Source of the DNA: Symsagittifera roscoffensis
Lineage: Eukaryota > Xenacoelomorpha > Acoela > Convolutidae
Length of the DNA: 64,000 nucleotides
Assembly: GCF_963678635.1 (NCBI RefSeq)
Contig: NC_087062.1
Span: 21,689,789 to 21,753,788 of the forward strand
Direction: 5' to 3'
The position numbers and the translations under genes were made by a program. Below, one piece after another: positions 29,463 through 39,346 of this stretch. The notes beneath the pieces were generated by a model. That model saw only the letters and a list, made by a program, of their open reading frames with translations. It did no database searches and was not told where the DNA came from. The first letter of the stretch is position 1. Every line of letters begins with the position of its first letter.

Positions 29463-31406
29463 GTGCTCAACTTCTGGGTTGAACGAATTAAGGAAATCGG
29501 AATGCTGATGGTGGAACAACCCAAGCTGGGAATTATTTTGGAAGAACGAGTGGTCCAACCCTCGATTCCCGAGCTAAAAGGGCAAGTGAGTTTTGATTGT
29601 GGTTCTTGGGACGGTCCCTTGAAAACCAGTCTAGTAGTGATGTGGGAACTCATGAAGCCTTCTTGGTGTCCCCATCCTAACGCAGGCTTAATCTGGGACA
29701 TGACCGCGGATATCATGTTAGACCGGGATGATGATGCGAGTCTACATGATCTGGCCATGATACAACACCTGCTGGCCATGAGATTGACGAAGAAGAAGAG
29801 CAACCCGTCCACGGAGCTGTCCGAGGAAGGTACATCGAGTAATTGGTTGAAGCAAGGCAAATGCTTGGCTCAACACAGTGGGATGGAAGGACATGTTTGT
29901 AACCTGGGACACTGCCTGATTACGCTAAGCGAGCAGCATCGACAACTGGCACGATTATATGGAAGATTGAGCATGTCAGATAAGAGTGCCATGGAGTTGG
30001 TCGCGGACTGCCATGGGGTGACGGACGTAAACCTGATCACAGCCTTGGGATTTTGTAGCATGACGAGTTCGATAGAATCGCTCGAGCGCTTGGAGCGTGC
30101 CCATGAGCTAGTGACGTCCCTCAGCGTGGAAATATTCCCTGGAGCATTACAGACAGAGCAAAAGATTGGAGGCTGGCGAGAAGCCCTAGAGAATGAAATG
30201 AATCTGAAGGATAGTGAAGCCTATCACAGACCTACTGGTTCAAAATATATGGTGGGTTCAAGCTCAGCGCCGTATTGTAATAGGAAGTTTCCTACGCACA
30301 TGGTGGTGATGGATGCGAGGACGCAACAAGTGTTGGTTGACCAACTTTTCTCTGTGCCAAAGTGCGTGAGGTTGGCCAGAATGTCAGAAAGGTCATATGA
30401 CTTGTTGGCAAAGATCTTTCGGGCAGTCCCGAAGAGATCCGAAGGCGAGTTGCAAGACGTTGTGGGTGGAGAGTTCATGAGACTGAACGAAGGCAACGTG
30501 AGTGAGTTCCAGAAGCAGAAAGCGAGTGGAGCGTTACCCACTGAATTCCCCACCATAGAAGAGAAAGACGATTTACATAGAATCCTGATGGAAGTGGAAC
30601 CGTTGCTGGGAGCCTCAGGGTATCGGACACGAAGGAACATAGTGAGAACCCATGGGGAGTATCCTTGCCACTGCTTGGCGCAGACGTTGTGGTACCCCAA
30701 ACGCGGGAATCTGATCCTAGTATGGGACGTGGAGGAGTTGTACTCCACGGGGTTGCCCGATCAGAATCAACAAGTGTCAATCATGGTGGTTAGCGCCATG
30801 CTAGCAGTGAGATGGTTGGAGGCTAACGCAGACACAAGTGAGCAGGAGACGGCCGTGCCGACTCCTGAACAGCTGAGCAACGTGAAGATGAGTCGTGAAT
30901 TGGATCTTTTCAGAACCACCTGCAAGGTTCTGAGAATACCTAAAGCCATCGAAAGAATATGGTCAAGGCAAAGATTGATGCCTTGGTTCCGTGCAGTGAT
31001 GACATCTTGGATGTATGAACGTGCGAAGCGTCACATGTCAAGGAACACGGAAGCCTATCAATCTTTCCAGCTAGACATAGGACCAGGAGCCTATAAGAGA
31101 GCTTTCCTGACGCATAGAAACGCGGTCACCACGGCGGTGAAGCGAGTAGCTGGAGCGCCTTGTGTTACTGAAGATGAGAAGAAAGAGGTCTTAAGAGCTG
31201 ACCTAGAACGAAACGTGAGCCTATGTCTTCACAACAGCTTTTGCAGGAACCGGGAGCAGAAGGTGAATGTGGACTTGCTACCTTGTTGCAAACCGAGGCT
31301 GTTGGAACAGGAGGGTTGGGGCACGGCCCGCAACTCTCTGGACATGTTAGAGAAAGTTCTGGAAGACAGTGACGCTGAACATCAGGATGGAGAAATGATG
31401 GAATGA
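29463..31406 (+). CDS. Element B accessory ORF4 homologue, back part
   Basis: 647 residues in the same frame as the preceding ORF. They align with A ORF4 from ~residue 885 to the end and on through A's frameshifted tail (9300-9731) without interruption, which shows that the tail belongs to ORF4. Conserved blocks include PSWCP.PNA, GMEGHVC, ADCHG.TDVNL.TALGF, EIFPG.LQTEQ, FSVPKC.RLARMSE, CHCLAQT.WYPKR.NL, THRNAVTTAVKR and NVSLCLHNSFCRNRE. The Cys and His distribution hints at metal binding or disulfides. No signal peptide or transmembrane anchor, so a classical envelope is unlikely. Confidence 0.7.
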   Translation: MLNFWVERIKEIGMLMVEQPKLGIILEERVVQPSIPELKGQVSFDCGSWDGPLKTSLVVMWELMKPSWCPHPNAGLIWDMTADIMLDRDDDASLHDLAMIQHLLAMRLTKKKSNPSTELSEEGTSSNWLKQGKCLAQHSGMEGHVCNLGHCLITLSEQHRQLARLYGRLSMSDKSAMELVADCHGVTDVNLITALGFCSMTSSIESLERLERAHELVTSLSVEIFPGALQTEQKIGGWREALENEMNLKDSEAYHRPTGSKYMVGSSSAPYCNRKFPTHMVVMDARTQQVLVDQLFSVPKCVRLARMSERSYDLLAKIFRAVPKRSEGELQDVVGGEFMRLNEGNVSEFQKQKASGALPTEFPTIEEKDDLHRILMEVEPLLGASGYRTRRNIVRTHGEYPCHCLAQTLWYPKRGNLILVWDVEELYSTGLPDQNQQVSIMVVSAMLAVRWLEANADTSEQETAVPTPEQLSNVKMSRELDLFRTTCKVLRIPKAIERIWSRQRLMPWFRAVMTSWMYERAKRHMSRNTEAYQSFQLDIGPGAYKRAFLTHRNAVTTAVKRVAGAPCVTEDEKKEVLRADLERNVSLCLHNSFCRNREQKVNVDLLPCCKPRLLEQEGWGTARNSLDMLEKVLEDSDAEHQDGEMME

Positions 31407-32156
31407 AGATGACCGAAGAAGAGAAGAGAAGGAGAAAAAAACTTGATTGTCTTTGTGTGTAAAAACTTGAACAAATCAACCAAGTTTTGATTATTGAACT
31501 TGTTAAACTTTTTGTTTTGATTTAGTTTGGTCAGACCAAACTTCGAAAATTGTTGCAATTGTTAAAATTGTTAAAATTGTTGATTTTAGTTACTACTATC
31601 TATGTATGTATATAAGGAACATAGGTGAGTATATTTACCTATTTATTCACGACTGAAATTTTTAACCTGTGTAAGACACAAATTCACTGTGTGGCGACAT
31701 GGTAAGTTTGAGTAAATTCGCTCGAGAAGGGTGGGTAACTCAATAACTTTCCTAGCCACAGAGTTTCTTAGTTTTAATATTGAAAGGACCGCATAAATGA
31801 CTAATTATACTTGGTGAGTGAAGTTAAGTTAATTTTAACGGGTGCGTGGCCGTGCCACGTCCCACTTTTTAATCACAAAGAGCGAAAAGAAGTTTTATAA
31901 CAAGACGACGTAAGTAGTCAGAAAAGAAATTTTATCTAGGACACTCCTCATGGTGCAAATTTTGTGAAAATGTTGAAAGGCAGTGAGATGTAGTACGATG
32001 CCATTTGTGAACACGTAGTGAGTTGAAGTGGAGTAGATAAATTTCATTTTCTTATGCGATTTGTAAGATTGGTTACAGAAAACTGGATACCTACTTGACG
32101 ATAGCCCGGTGTTGTGCGATCAATAGGGACATTGATGGAGACTTGTCCGGGGAGTA
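31407..32156 (+). other. Element B 3' untranslated region, hairpin and purine tract
   Basis: Noncoding and similar to 9732-10536 of A. A stem TGTGGC (31690-31695) with GCCACA (31755-31760) replaces A's TGTGGT/ACCACA, a compensating pair change. The inner GGTAAGTTTGAGTA motif resembles part of the 34448 tandem repeat. GTCCGGGGAGTA (32145-32156) directly precedes the LTR and is the plus-strand primer site. Confidence 0.6.
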
Positions 32157-32844
32157 TGTGCCATTCTGCCGGATGACACAGCACAACCTTCCCGCGACAG
32201 AAAAAAGAGTGACTAAAGGCCTTATGAACAGAAAAGTGTTGCGACGGAGGGTCAGAATGTTCTAGAATTTTTATTCTTAAAATTTCGATTGGAAGAAGAA
32301 CATTTCTGAGAAATAGAAAACAGACGGCCATTTTGAATAGAAAAGACGAAAATCAGAACCACGATATAGATTGTGAAGAACAGTTGTATCAGAGACAGAA
32401 AAACACGGAGCCTCTTATCGTGGCAAGAACACACGATAAGGACCTTAGCGACAGATATTTGTGGAGACGGAGGCTTCAGTGGGGGGAAGAGAAATACCAC
32501 GGAACCCTCCCGGGACACGAAATATAGGAGATAAGAGTGTTATCTCAAGAAAATCACGGGAGCGGAGGCTTGGTCCCCCAGAGACTGTTATATGTGAAGG
32601 GACTGTGAAAACTGACTATAACAGCTGCTGTAATGTCCTAGATCTTAATTAACACCGTTATTATTTAATATTTCAGAGCATGAGTAGATAGAAAAAGGAA
32701 AGGGTCAATCCATCTCCAATGGATTTAATATAAAACTGTCACACAAAAACATATAGAAATAGGTGGTTCGAGCCGTGTTTTTAATGACAATCACGTAGTC
32801 TGAGGATCCGAGACTCAGCTATGTGGTTGTGTTCGCATGCAAAC
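32157..32844 (+). repeat. Element B 3' LTR, left part, interrupted by a LINE
   Basis: Identical in layout to 13184-13870, with about three differences by eye. The LTR sequence stops at GCATGCAAAC, where LINE sequence begins. I could not find the LTR's right end (GAATGTTACA) downstream, so it was lost or is too diverged to see. Confidence 0.8.
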
Positions 32845-34139
32845 GAAAGCTGATATTAATTTTAGAAAGGATTATTTTTAGACGACTTTACGATCATTAC
32901 CATTCTTTTTTTCACGCAGCTCAATTCGGCTTTAGGAAAAGACGATCAACGATTCTCCAATTGATAATCTTTTTGCAAAAAGTGTACCAGGGCATTGAAA
33001 GTCAACATGATGTTGACATAATCTTTACTGAAAACAGTAAAGCTTTTGACAGAGTGGATCATGGTATGCTTTTGAAAAAACTTTTTGAAACGGGCATCAG
33101 AAACAAGCTACTGAAACTAATCGAATCATACTTGACAAATCGAGTACAAGTCGTGCGTATAAATGGAGTAAACTCGTCACCAATACAAGTTACTAGCGGT
33201 GTCCCGCAAGGGTGTATTTTGGGCCCCATACTTTTTCTGGTTTTTGTTAACGACCTCCCGAAAATGTGCGATCAATTGTTTCCCCTACTTTTTGCCGATG
33301 ACGCCAAATTTCTCAGCGTGGGTTTAAGCACAATAGATATTCAAAGTGATTTAAATGCGTTGTATGACTGGACCGTTAGAAACAACATGCCCTTCAATAT
33401 GGATAAATGCTGCCTAATTAAAATGTCCAAAAACGAAAAACGATTGCTTTTTGGAAACGAATTGATTAAAACAGAGGAAACTCAATCTGATTTGGGGCTC
33501 ATGCTTTCCTGTGACTTAAAATGGAATTTGCATATAAATAAGGTTTGCTGCAAAGCAATTCGTGTTTTTCACATGATAAAAAGAAGCGTATCGAATCTTG
33601 GACAAAAAGCTAAACTGGATTTGTATAAATCTATGATCGTACCAATACTCACGTACGCAAGTCCATGTTATGGATTAAGTAAATACATTATTACGGAGCT
33701 TGAAAATGTACAAAGGCGTATAGTTAAATGGATAATTCCGCATATGGATTCGTACAAAGATCGGTTAATCGAAATTTCACTATTGCCACTGCCAATGTAT
33801 ATACAGATCAACAACCTTTTGTTGCTGTCAAAAATTTTATCGAAAAATTATGATGTTGACATGTTGAAAGTTCCATCGTATTCCTGTTCCTCGCGCGGTT
33901 GTATGTTTCAGCTCGAGAGGCCGAAAAAGAAATGTTTGGAGGACGAATTCTTTTACCAAACATGTCGGCTAGCGAATGTGATCAAAATTGACGTCAGAGA
34001 AACAAGCAGACTGAAGAAGCGAATATTGTGGTTATTTTGGAGAAAATTTGAGAAGGACTACGAACAAATGAACAAGTGCACATGGAGAATTGCTTGCGAT
34101 TGCACGATGAATGACTGTAGAAGCAAAACTTCACTATAG
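32823..34139 (+). CDS. 5'-truncated LINE reverse transcriptase (Jockey/CR1-like)
   Basis: 438-residue open frame. The first ~7 residues come from LTR sequence; homology to a non-LTR reverse transcriptase starts at ~32845 with LERIIFRRLYDH, and FGFRKRRST follows. Motifs: [33 protein letters not shown] and the catalytic FADD at residues 157-160. The thumb and C-terminal segments continue to a Cys-rich end (CDCTMNDC). The endonuclease and ORF1 are missing, so this is a dead-on-arrival 5'-truncated insertion. Apart from the truncation the frame is intact, implying recent insertion. The 3' hairpin and microsatellite tail follow directly. Confidence 0.9.
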   Translation: MVVFACKRKLILILERIIFRRLYDHYHSFFHAAQFGFRKRRSTILQLIIFLQKVYQGIESQHDVDIIFTENSKAFDRVDHGMLLKKLFETGIRNKLLKLIESYLTNRVQVVRINGVNSSPIQVTSGVPQGCILGPILFLVFVNDLPKMCDQLFPLLFADDAKFLSVGLSTIDIQSDLNALYDWTVRNNMPFNMDKCCLIKMSKNEKRLLFGNELIKTEETQSDLGLMLSCDLKWNLHINKVCCKAIRVFHMIKRSVSNLGQKAKLDLYKSMIVPILTYASPCYGLSKYIITELENVQRRIVKWIIPHMDSYKDRLIEISLLPLPMYIQINNLLLLSKILSKNYDVDMLKVPSYSCSSRGCMFQLERPKKKCLEDEFFYQTCRLANVIKIDVRETSRLKKRILWLFWRKFEKDYEQMNKCTWRIACDCTMNDCRSKTSL

Positions 34140-34154
34140 AACGAAAAACTGAAA

Positions 34155-34210
34155 GGGGGAAACCCCTTGTGCTACGAGCACAAAAGCCCTACTACTACTA
34201 CTACTACTAC
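34155..34210 (+). repeat. LINE 3' end: stem-loops and (TAC)n tail
   Basis: After the stop codon come GGGGGAAACCCC (34155-34166) and a perfect hairpin TTGTGCT-ACG-AGCACAA (34167-34183), then (TAC)7 at 34190-34210. A 3' stem-loop followed by a short microsatellite is the usual recognition end of CR1/L2-type and Jockey-type LINEs, and it marks the true 3' end of this insertion. Confidence 0.8.
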
Positions 34211-34447
34211 ATACTGCAATAACTGCTATCACTTCGATACTACGAAAATTCCGAAGATTTTGACTGGAATATGTGATGAAAGGACTCCTGACTCTCACCT
34301 CGGTTACCATGAAATTTTTGACCTTCTGATTATTCAACATATATTTAAAAAAAGTTGGAAAAAATACTCTAATAATAATAAAATAATTTATATTTTTCCA
34401 GTTCGTTTTTCTATTTTTTCAGTAAAATAGTCTCAGTTAGATTTTTT
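34211..34447. other. Unique flank right of element B
   Basis: I see no gene here. A short diverged repeat (ATGAAA..TTGACCTTCTGATT, 34308-34335) recurs near 37267-37295. A T-rich tract with TTTTTCAG (34414-34422) could serve as a splice acceptor but has no partner exon. Confidence 0.3.
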
Positions 34448-35716
34448 GGAAATTAGTAAAGCTTTTCGTGCGCTGAAAGAATTATATTGAGCTAATATGA
34501 GATTTAACAAAATTGAAGACTGCCAATTCGGAGACAATAAAACGGAAGATGATGCAAATGAGACGTGGGGAAAAAGGTGTCGTCATCTCGACCGGTAGAC
34601 AGTTCTAATTTTGATCTTATAAAGAATTGAAGGTCACACTCAGTTATCAGTTTCATAGTAGAACTTCTGCTTTCGTTGGTAAGTTTGAGTACAAGAGGGG
34701 GGATAAATCAATTTTGCGTCTCCTATAATAGTTACAATGTCTTCCGTGTGCAATTGAAGGGAGTCATGGCATTTGCGTCTCCTATTACAATTTAAAGGTC
34801 TTCGTGGGCAACTCCTGTGATATGGAAAGCAAAAAAGTAGAAAAATTAAAAAGGCATTTATTTTTGGTCACTATTTTGAAGCACTGCCCCTGCTAAGTCC
34901 CGTATTCCACGGCTTGCATTTCCTCAATAAAAAGCGAGTTTGTGTAGGGCAGTAAGTAGTCAAATTTATATGAAATTTTAGTGTCGAAAAGTATGCCAAC
35001 AGAACTGAAGAAGAGTTTGGTTTGTTGTATGACTAGTGTCGAAAGAACTGATGTCGGATGCTTTTGTTTGTTCTTCTGAAACGGAAATTAGTAAAGCTTT
35101 TCGTGCGCTGAAAGAATTATATTGAGCTAATATGAGATTTAACAAAATTGAAGAGTGCCAATTCGGAGACAATAAAACGGAAGATGATGCAAATGAGACG
35201 TCGGGAAAAAGGGGTCGTCATCTCGACCGGTAGACAGTTCTAATTTTGATCTTATAAAGAATTGAGGTCACACTCAGTTATCAGTTTCATAGTAGAATTT
35301 CTGCTTTCGTTGGTAAGTTTGAGTACAAGAGGGGGGATAAATCAATTTTGCGTCTCCTATAATAGTTACAATGTCTTCCGTGTGCAATTGAAGGGAGTCA
35401 TGGCATTTGCGTCTCCTATTACAATTTAAAGGTCTTCGTGGGCAACTCCTGTGATATGGAAATCAAAAAATTAGAAAAATTAAAAAGGCATTTATTTTTG
35501 GTCACTATTTTGAAGCACTGCCCCTGCTAAGTCCCGTATTCCACGGCTTGCATTTCCTCAATAAAAAGCGAGTTTGTGTAGGGCAGTAAGTAGTCAAATT
35601 TATATGAAATTTTAGTGTCGAAAAGTATGCCAACAGAACTGAAGAAGAGTTTGGTTTGTTGTATGACTAGTGTCGAAAGAACTGATGTCGGATGCTTTTG
35701 TTTGTTCTTCTGAAAC
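34448..35716. repeat. Near-identical 635-bp tandem duplication
   Basis: Units 34448-35082 and 35083-35716 differ at only a few positions. On the + strand each has TATAAAG (34618-34624), TCAGTT initiator-like sequence ~22 bp later, a 37-nt stretch and a strong 5' splice site G|GTAAGT (34679; second copy ~635 bp further on), then ATCAATTTTGCGTCTCC. This looks like a promoter plus first exon, or a small spliced-leader-like RNA gene; the AATTTTG could be an Sm site. No long ORF is shared. A minus-strand frame of ~64 codons is open in both copies but is not recognised. Confidence 0.8.
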
Positions 35717-35858
35717 AATGTCGGAATTTGGACTGATCGACTTAGAATGCAGTAGTAGATTTTTAATCTCCATCTGCCTCTCTTTTCACTAACTTATTAC
35801 CATGTGTATAGTATTCTGTAATCTTTCCTCTTTCTCAATGTGCCTGCCACAATCTTCA

Positions 35859-35955
35859 TATAAAGCATTGTTCTACCTCAGTTTTGCTACATTAGTTGTC
35901 TCGGCATAGTTCCAAAATGAAGTTCCTTGCTTTCTTAATCGGAAGGATTTCTTAA
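35859..35955 (+). other. Possible promoter and first exon of a small secreted protein
   Basis: TATAAAG (35859-35865) and TCAGTT (35878-35883) precede an ATG at 35917 that opens MKFLAFLI, typical of a signal peptide. The frame closes after 12 codons at 35953-35955. Either the exon is spliced before the stop, although I see no good donor, or this is a broken remnant of a duplicated gene. The layout resembles the promoter in the adjacent tandem repeat. Confidence 0.3.
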
Positions 35956-35984
35956 TCATATTGTTCGATCATGAAAACCCGCGT

Positions 35985-36706
35985 GGCCACCTTAACCAGA
36001 AATATATTTAAGGAACACATGGGCGAGCCTATTAGTGGGGCGGGTAATTTCCCCAACGCGGTCTTTACTTATAATTGTCTTGCTATACGATCGGGGCCGG
36101 TGAATATTTTTTTCAAGCGGCCAGATTCCACGTGGGGTCGATTCTTCAAGTAGCCAGACGATATCGCTAATTTTCAACGTAGAGTGTTTAGTTCATTTAA
36201 AGCGGATGTTGAGATTTGGAAGATATTCAGTTACGAGCCTGGTCCAGATATTTCGTTAAGCATGCAATGTTACAAAAGGCTTCTCCAGTATGAAGTAGTT
36301 TGGCGTTAAGGGATCTTCGTCTTGATAATCGCTTCGTTAATGGGCTGTTGGCCTTAAGTTTGTGAAGCCTTCTGCTTCGACAACAATGGCAGTGAAGACG
36401 TCCAAGGTCAGTTTTGCTGAACCAAGGTTTACGAGAAGAGCGAGTCTCTCAGACGCGTCTCTCCCACGCATCGCCAAAATGAGGCGCTGAGGGATAGTTG
36501 TGGCGCCATTCAACTGACTGGTTCGTTATGCTGTGTTTCAGAAGTTTTTGCTCTAGAGAGCGGTTTATTTTAAAGTTGTCTGCCGTCAAGAAAACTAGAA
36601 CCGTTATCACTAAGTAAAATTCTCGGTTCTCGACGACGGGAAATGAACCTTCATATAGTCGATATGCATGATGTTGCAGTCGAGTTCCCCAAAAACTGCT
36701 GAACAA
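35985..36706 (-). pseudogene. BEL/Pao retrotransposon integrase relic
   Basis: Minus-strand fragments keep the order of a BEL/Pao integrase end. First, at 36449-36706, comes VEWRHNYPSAPHFGDAWERRV, the typical W.f.pP.aPHFGG.WER segment, preceded by a TADN that corresponds to the SDN motif. A degraded middle follows. Last, at 35992-36177, come DIVWLLEESTPRGIWPL and ITRPTNRL, the family's DESTPRG.WPLG and RPV.KL C-terminus. Frameshifts and stops separate the pieces. No LTRs, RT or gag were found nearby. Family identification is from motif recall. Confidence 0.75.
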
Positions 36707-36720
36707 AATTTTTGATATAG

Positions 36721-38299
36721 TCTGTTCTAGAATGCATGCAATTTTTGTGGCGCTTGATTAAAATGAGGCTTGCTTTGAAATGAACTTGTCAAGGCTTCCT
36801 AGGCTTTCCTGCCTAAAATTTGAGGTTTCCTTATTTGGCTGTTCCTTTCTAGTGATGTAGATTTCCAATATCATTATTTTTCCTCTTATAAAAATTGCTG
36901 TTGTTTGGCGAGGTGATGAGGTTTTGTTGAGTGGGTGGGGTGGGTGGGCGCTGTCAGATGAACTTGAACAAAAATTACGGTTTCAACTCCCAGTTTAATC
37001 GAAGATCAAAATGTCGTACTGAAGGGCTCGTATCCATGTGTTGGAAAGATTGGTTTTTTGCAATTTTTGTAAATTGTGTATGGTTATTTGGTTGAGTTTC
37101 AACTCTGGTTTGTTTTGTGCATGTTTTTGTATTCTCAATCCGGTTGACTTGGTTCACAGCCATCTTGATTTTCTTTACTTTCTTTCAAGTTATACTTTTC
37201 CTAACACTTCTCCACTTAATCAAATGTTTTTTTTTTACTGGGTGAAATGAGGATGGACGAGTAATCATGAAAATCTCTGACCTTCTGATTTTCGATAAAA
37301 AGTTGGCTGATTCAAGTTTCAATCCTGAAGCTTTTTAATGAAAAGCAATAGAAAAAATGTTTTAACTGTATACGCTCTGTTTTAACATGTCAACCCTGGA
37401 ATGATATACTAAATAGATGGTGCTATTTATAGTTTGAAAAGTTTTTAGACATCATTCTTAGTTTCATCTCGCTGAGAGTGGTTTTTTGTTGATTAAATCT
37501 CTTGAAATTGATAAGATCACATTTAAGTTTATTATCTACAGTTATATGCTTCCAAAAAAATCTAACATTATTGGCGTTCCTAAATCAAACAGAATTCGAT
37601 GATGGGGAAAAACAAAATATGTGTTTTATTGTTACCGCTAAGTGAAAAGAATTTCATAAAGGTTAGGAGTCCCGGATACCTTTTTTCTATCTAATCAAAC
37701 CAAATTTAAGTATTGCGGAAAACGGTCTTTGTAATTTTCATAATTTTCAGACCGTTGGCTTGAGTAGTCTTTCGTTAGACACTAGATACGCTAATTTTGC
37801 ACTGCTTCGCGTTTGTTTCTTCTTATCGTTTTTTACTGCTTCGCTTTTGTGCTTAGGTTAGATAAATATGTTGCTTCAAATGTCCTTCCTTTGTCTGAAA
37901 AATACTGACATTGTCATATTCTGCTTCCTTATTCTTTCACAAAATTTGTGACCAAAAAAAAAGAATCTGCTATTAAGCTGGGCACTGTTTTATAGGATTA
38001 TTTCGGCACTGATTGTTTTCTGTCCACAAAATCAGCGGGATTATTACACATTTTTTCCGATAAATGGAACAATCACTGGGGTTATGGTATTCACATTGTT
38101 TATTTTAAGACAATTTGGCTATCACTGAGTATTAATTGTTTAACGCATCCGTGTTCGAACGAAATAGGAATCTCGAGGCAGCTAAGCAAGAGTTCGCTTG
38201 AAACAGAAGTTGCGGTTTAAGTGCTAGTCCGCACAGTTAATAGTTTCTTCTTTAAAGTTTACTATGATATATTATTCGTGCTCCTGACATCTACACACA
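36721..38299. other. Upstream region of numb, no gene seen
   Basis: AT-rich sequence with a few short ORFs lacking support. It should contain the numb promoter or an untranslated upstream exon, but I cannot place a start site. A GT-rich run (GTGGGTGGGGTGGGTGGGC, ~36932-36950) is the only notable composition change. Confidence 0.4.
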
Positions 38300-38953
38300 A
38301 TGATGCGCAAATTGTATAAGAGTTTTCGATTCGGAAACAAAGCAGATCGAAATAATGCTGAACAAATTCGGTCCAGCTCCTTCAGAGAGCATATCAGAAA
38401 TGAAGCGTCGCCAGTTCCCGCCAATCCGAATTCAACCAACCGACCCGCTGTCGCAGACACAAATGGTCAAGCTCCAACTGCTGGTTCGACAGTCGTTAAA
38501 CCCCCAGAATGGGAGAAAGACGAAGAGTTGGTTAGAGGAAGTCATTGTCAGTTCAGAATCAAGTACTTGGGATCGAAAGAGGTTAACGACTCGCGAGGAA
38601 TGCAGTTGTGCGATGACGCATTCGCCTCTCTTGCGGCGAGATATAAACAGTACAAAAAAGGAGGTTCTGGTCTTTCTTCCAAAGTGCAGATCAAACTGCT
38701 GCGCTCCAAAAATTCGAGTACAACAGTTTCCTCTGGGGGACAAAGACCGGCCAAAAATGCACTGTTTTATATTTCATCCGATGGCTTGAGAGTCGTTGAC
38801 GAGAACAGCAAGTCGCTTATTGTTGACCAAACTATTGAAAAGGTTTCATTCTGTGCTCCTGTTAGAGTAAACACGAAGGGGTTCGCATACATTGCACGAG
38901 ACGGGGCATCAAAAAGATGGATGTGTCACGTGTTACTTGCCAAAGATGTGAAG
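38300..38953 (+). CDS. numb: Numb exon 1: N-terminus and most of the PTB domain
   Basis: Numb is a membrane-associated endocytic adaptor that antagonises Notch and helps asymmetric cell fate choice. The start (MMRKLYKSFR) matches the usual basic Numb N-terminus just ahead of the PTB domain. Residues ~76-218 carry the PTB landmarks CQFRIKYLGSKEV, DSRGMQLCDDA, ISSDGLRVVDE, LIVDQTIEKVSFCAP, FAYIARDG and RWMCH. There are ~20 extra residues between YKKGG and NALFYIS. The PTB end (ERLSHAVGCAF) is missing here and is found in exon 2. The splice donor is AAG|GTGTGT at 38953/38954, phase 0. The frame runs 12 more bases past the donor to a stop. Confidence 0.9.
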
Positions 38954-39103
38954 GTGTGTGATTAAACTTCAGTCTCGGTTATTTACAGACTTGTTAACAA
39001 AAGAGAAGCCTATTTTATATTACGAGGCTCAACGGGCGTAAATTTTGTTGGCTTAGTGGCCGCTCCAGAAATAATTTAACGCTGGGGATTACATTTTTGA
39101 CTA

Positions 39104-39345
39104 GCTATTAAGAGTAATGAACGTAGTGGGGACTCTTATATAGGTCTTGCTGATTTTTTTTGTTTGTTTTTTTTTTGCAGGAAAAAGTCTTAAAATTGTT
39201 CACGCTCAATTTTGATTTTTCGCGGTTTGACTTGAGATTTATTTTTAAGTTGCATTTCCATTGTTAAAAAGCAGGCAAAATCCACTATTGAACAGCAAAA
39301 ATGTAAAGGTCACGAAAAACGTCATCGACTTCTAATTTCGAAAAT
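39104..39345 (+). repeat. Interspersed repeat copy 1, left half
   Basis: Begins near AGTAATGAACGTAGTGGGGACTC and ends AAAACGTCATCGACTTCTAATTTCGAAA. It matches the left half of the intact copy at 49139. The right half resumes at ~44636, so the satellite between them splits this copy. Confidence 0.7.
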
Positions 39346-39346
39346 C

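Larger units (their letters stand above)
13184..34210 (+). mobile_element. Element B: giant Ty3/gypsy-like LTR retroelement with macro domain and accessory ORFs
   Basis: Order: 5' LTR, primer-binding site, ~3.1 kb leader, gag with zinc knuckles, protease, RT, RNase H, integrase, macro domain, accessory ORF, 3' UTR, purine tract, 3' LTR interrupted by a LINE. The LTR copies share 1139 bp with about nine differences by eye, so the insertion is fairly recent. Even so, the coding region has in-frame stops at 21079, 27553 and 29448 and lacks ~4.9 kb of the accessory region present in A. The distal part of the 3' LTR was not found, so the right boundary is the LINE tail. Bases just left of the element (taact, 13179-13183) are the candidate target-site duplication. 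Confidence 0.8.

Noticed and set aside
1-34210. Bacterial or exogenous viral origin of the retroelement region
   Set aside because: LTRs, primer site, purine tract, Gag and Pol fit an integrated eukaryotic LTR element; nested older copies show residence in the genome.
34640-34730. Canonical nematode SL1 RNA
   Set aside because: The 22-nt SL1 exon sequence is absent; only the donor site and an Sm-like site resemble it. Kept as a hypothesis of a spliced-leader-like gene only.
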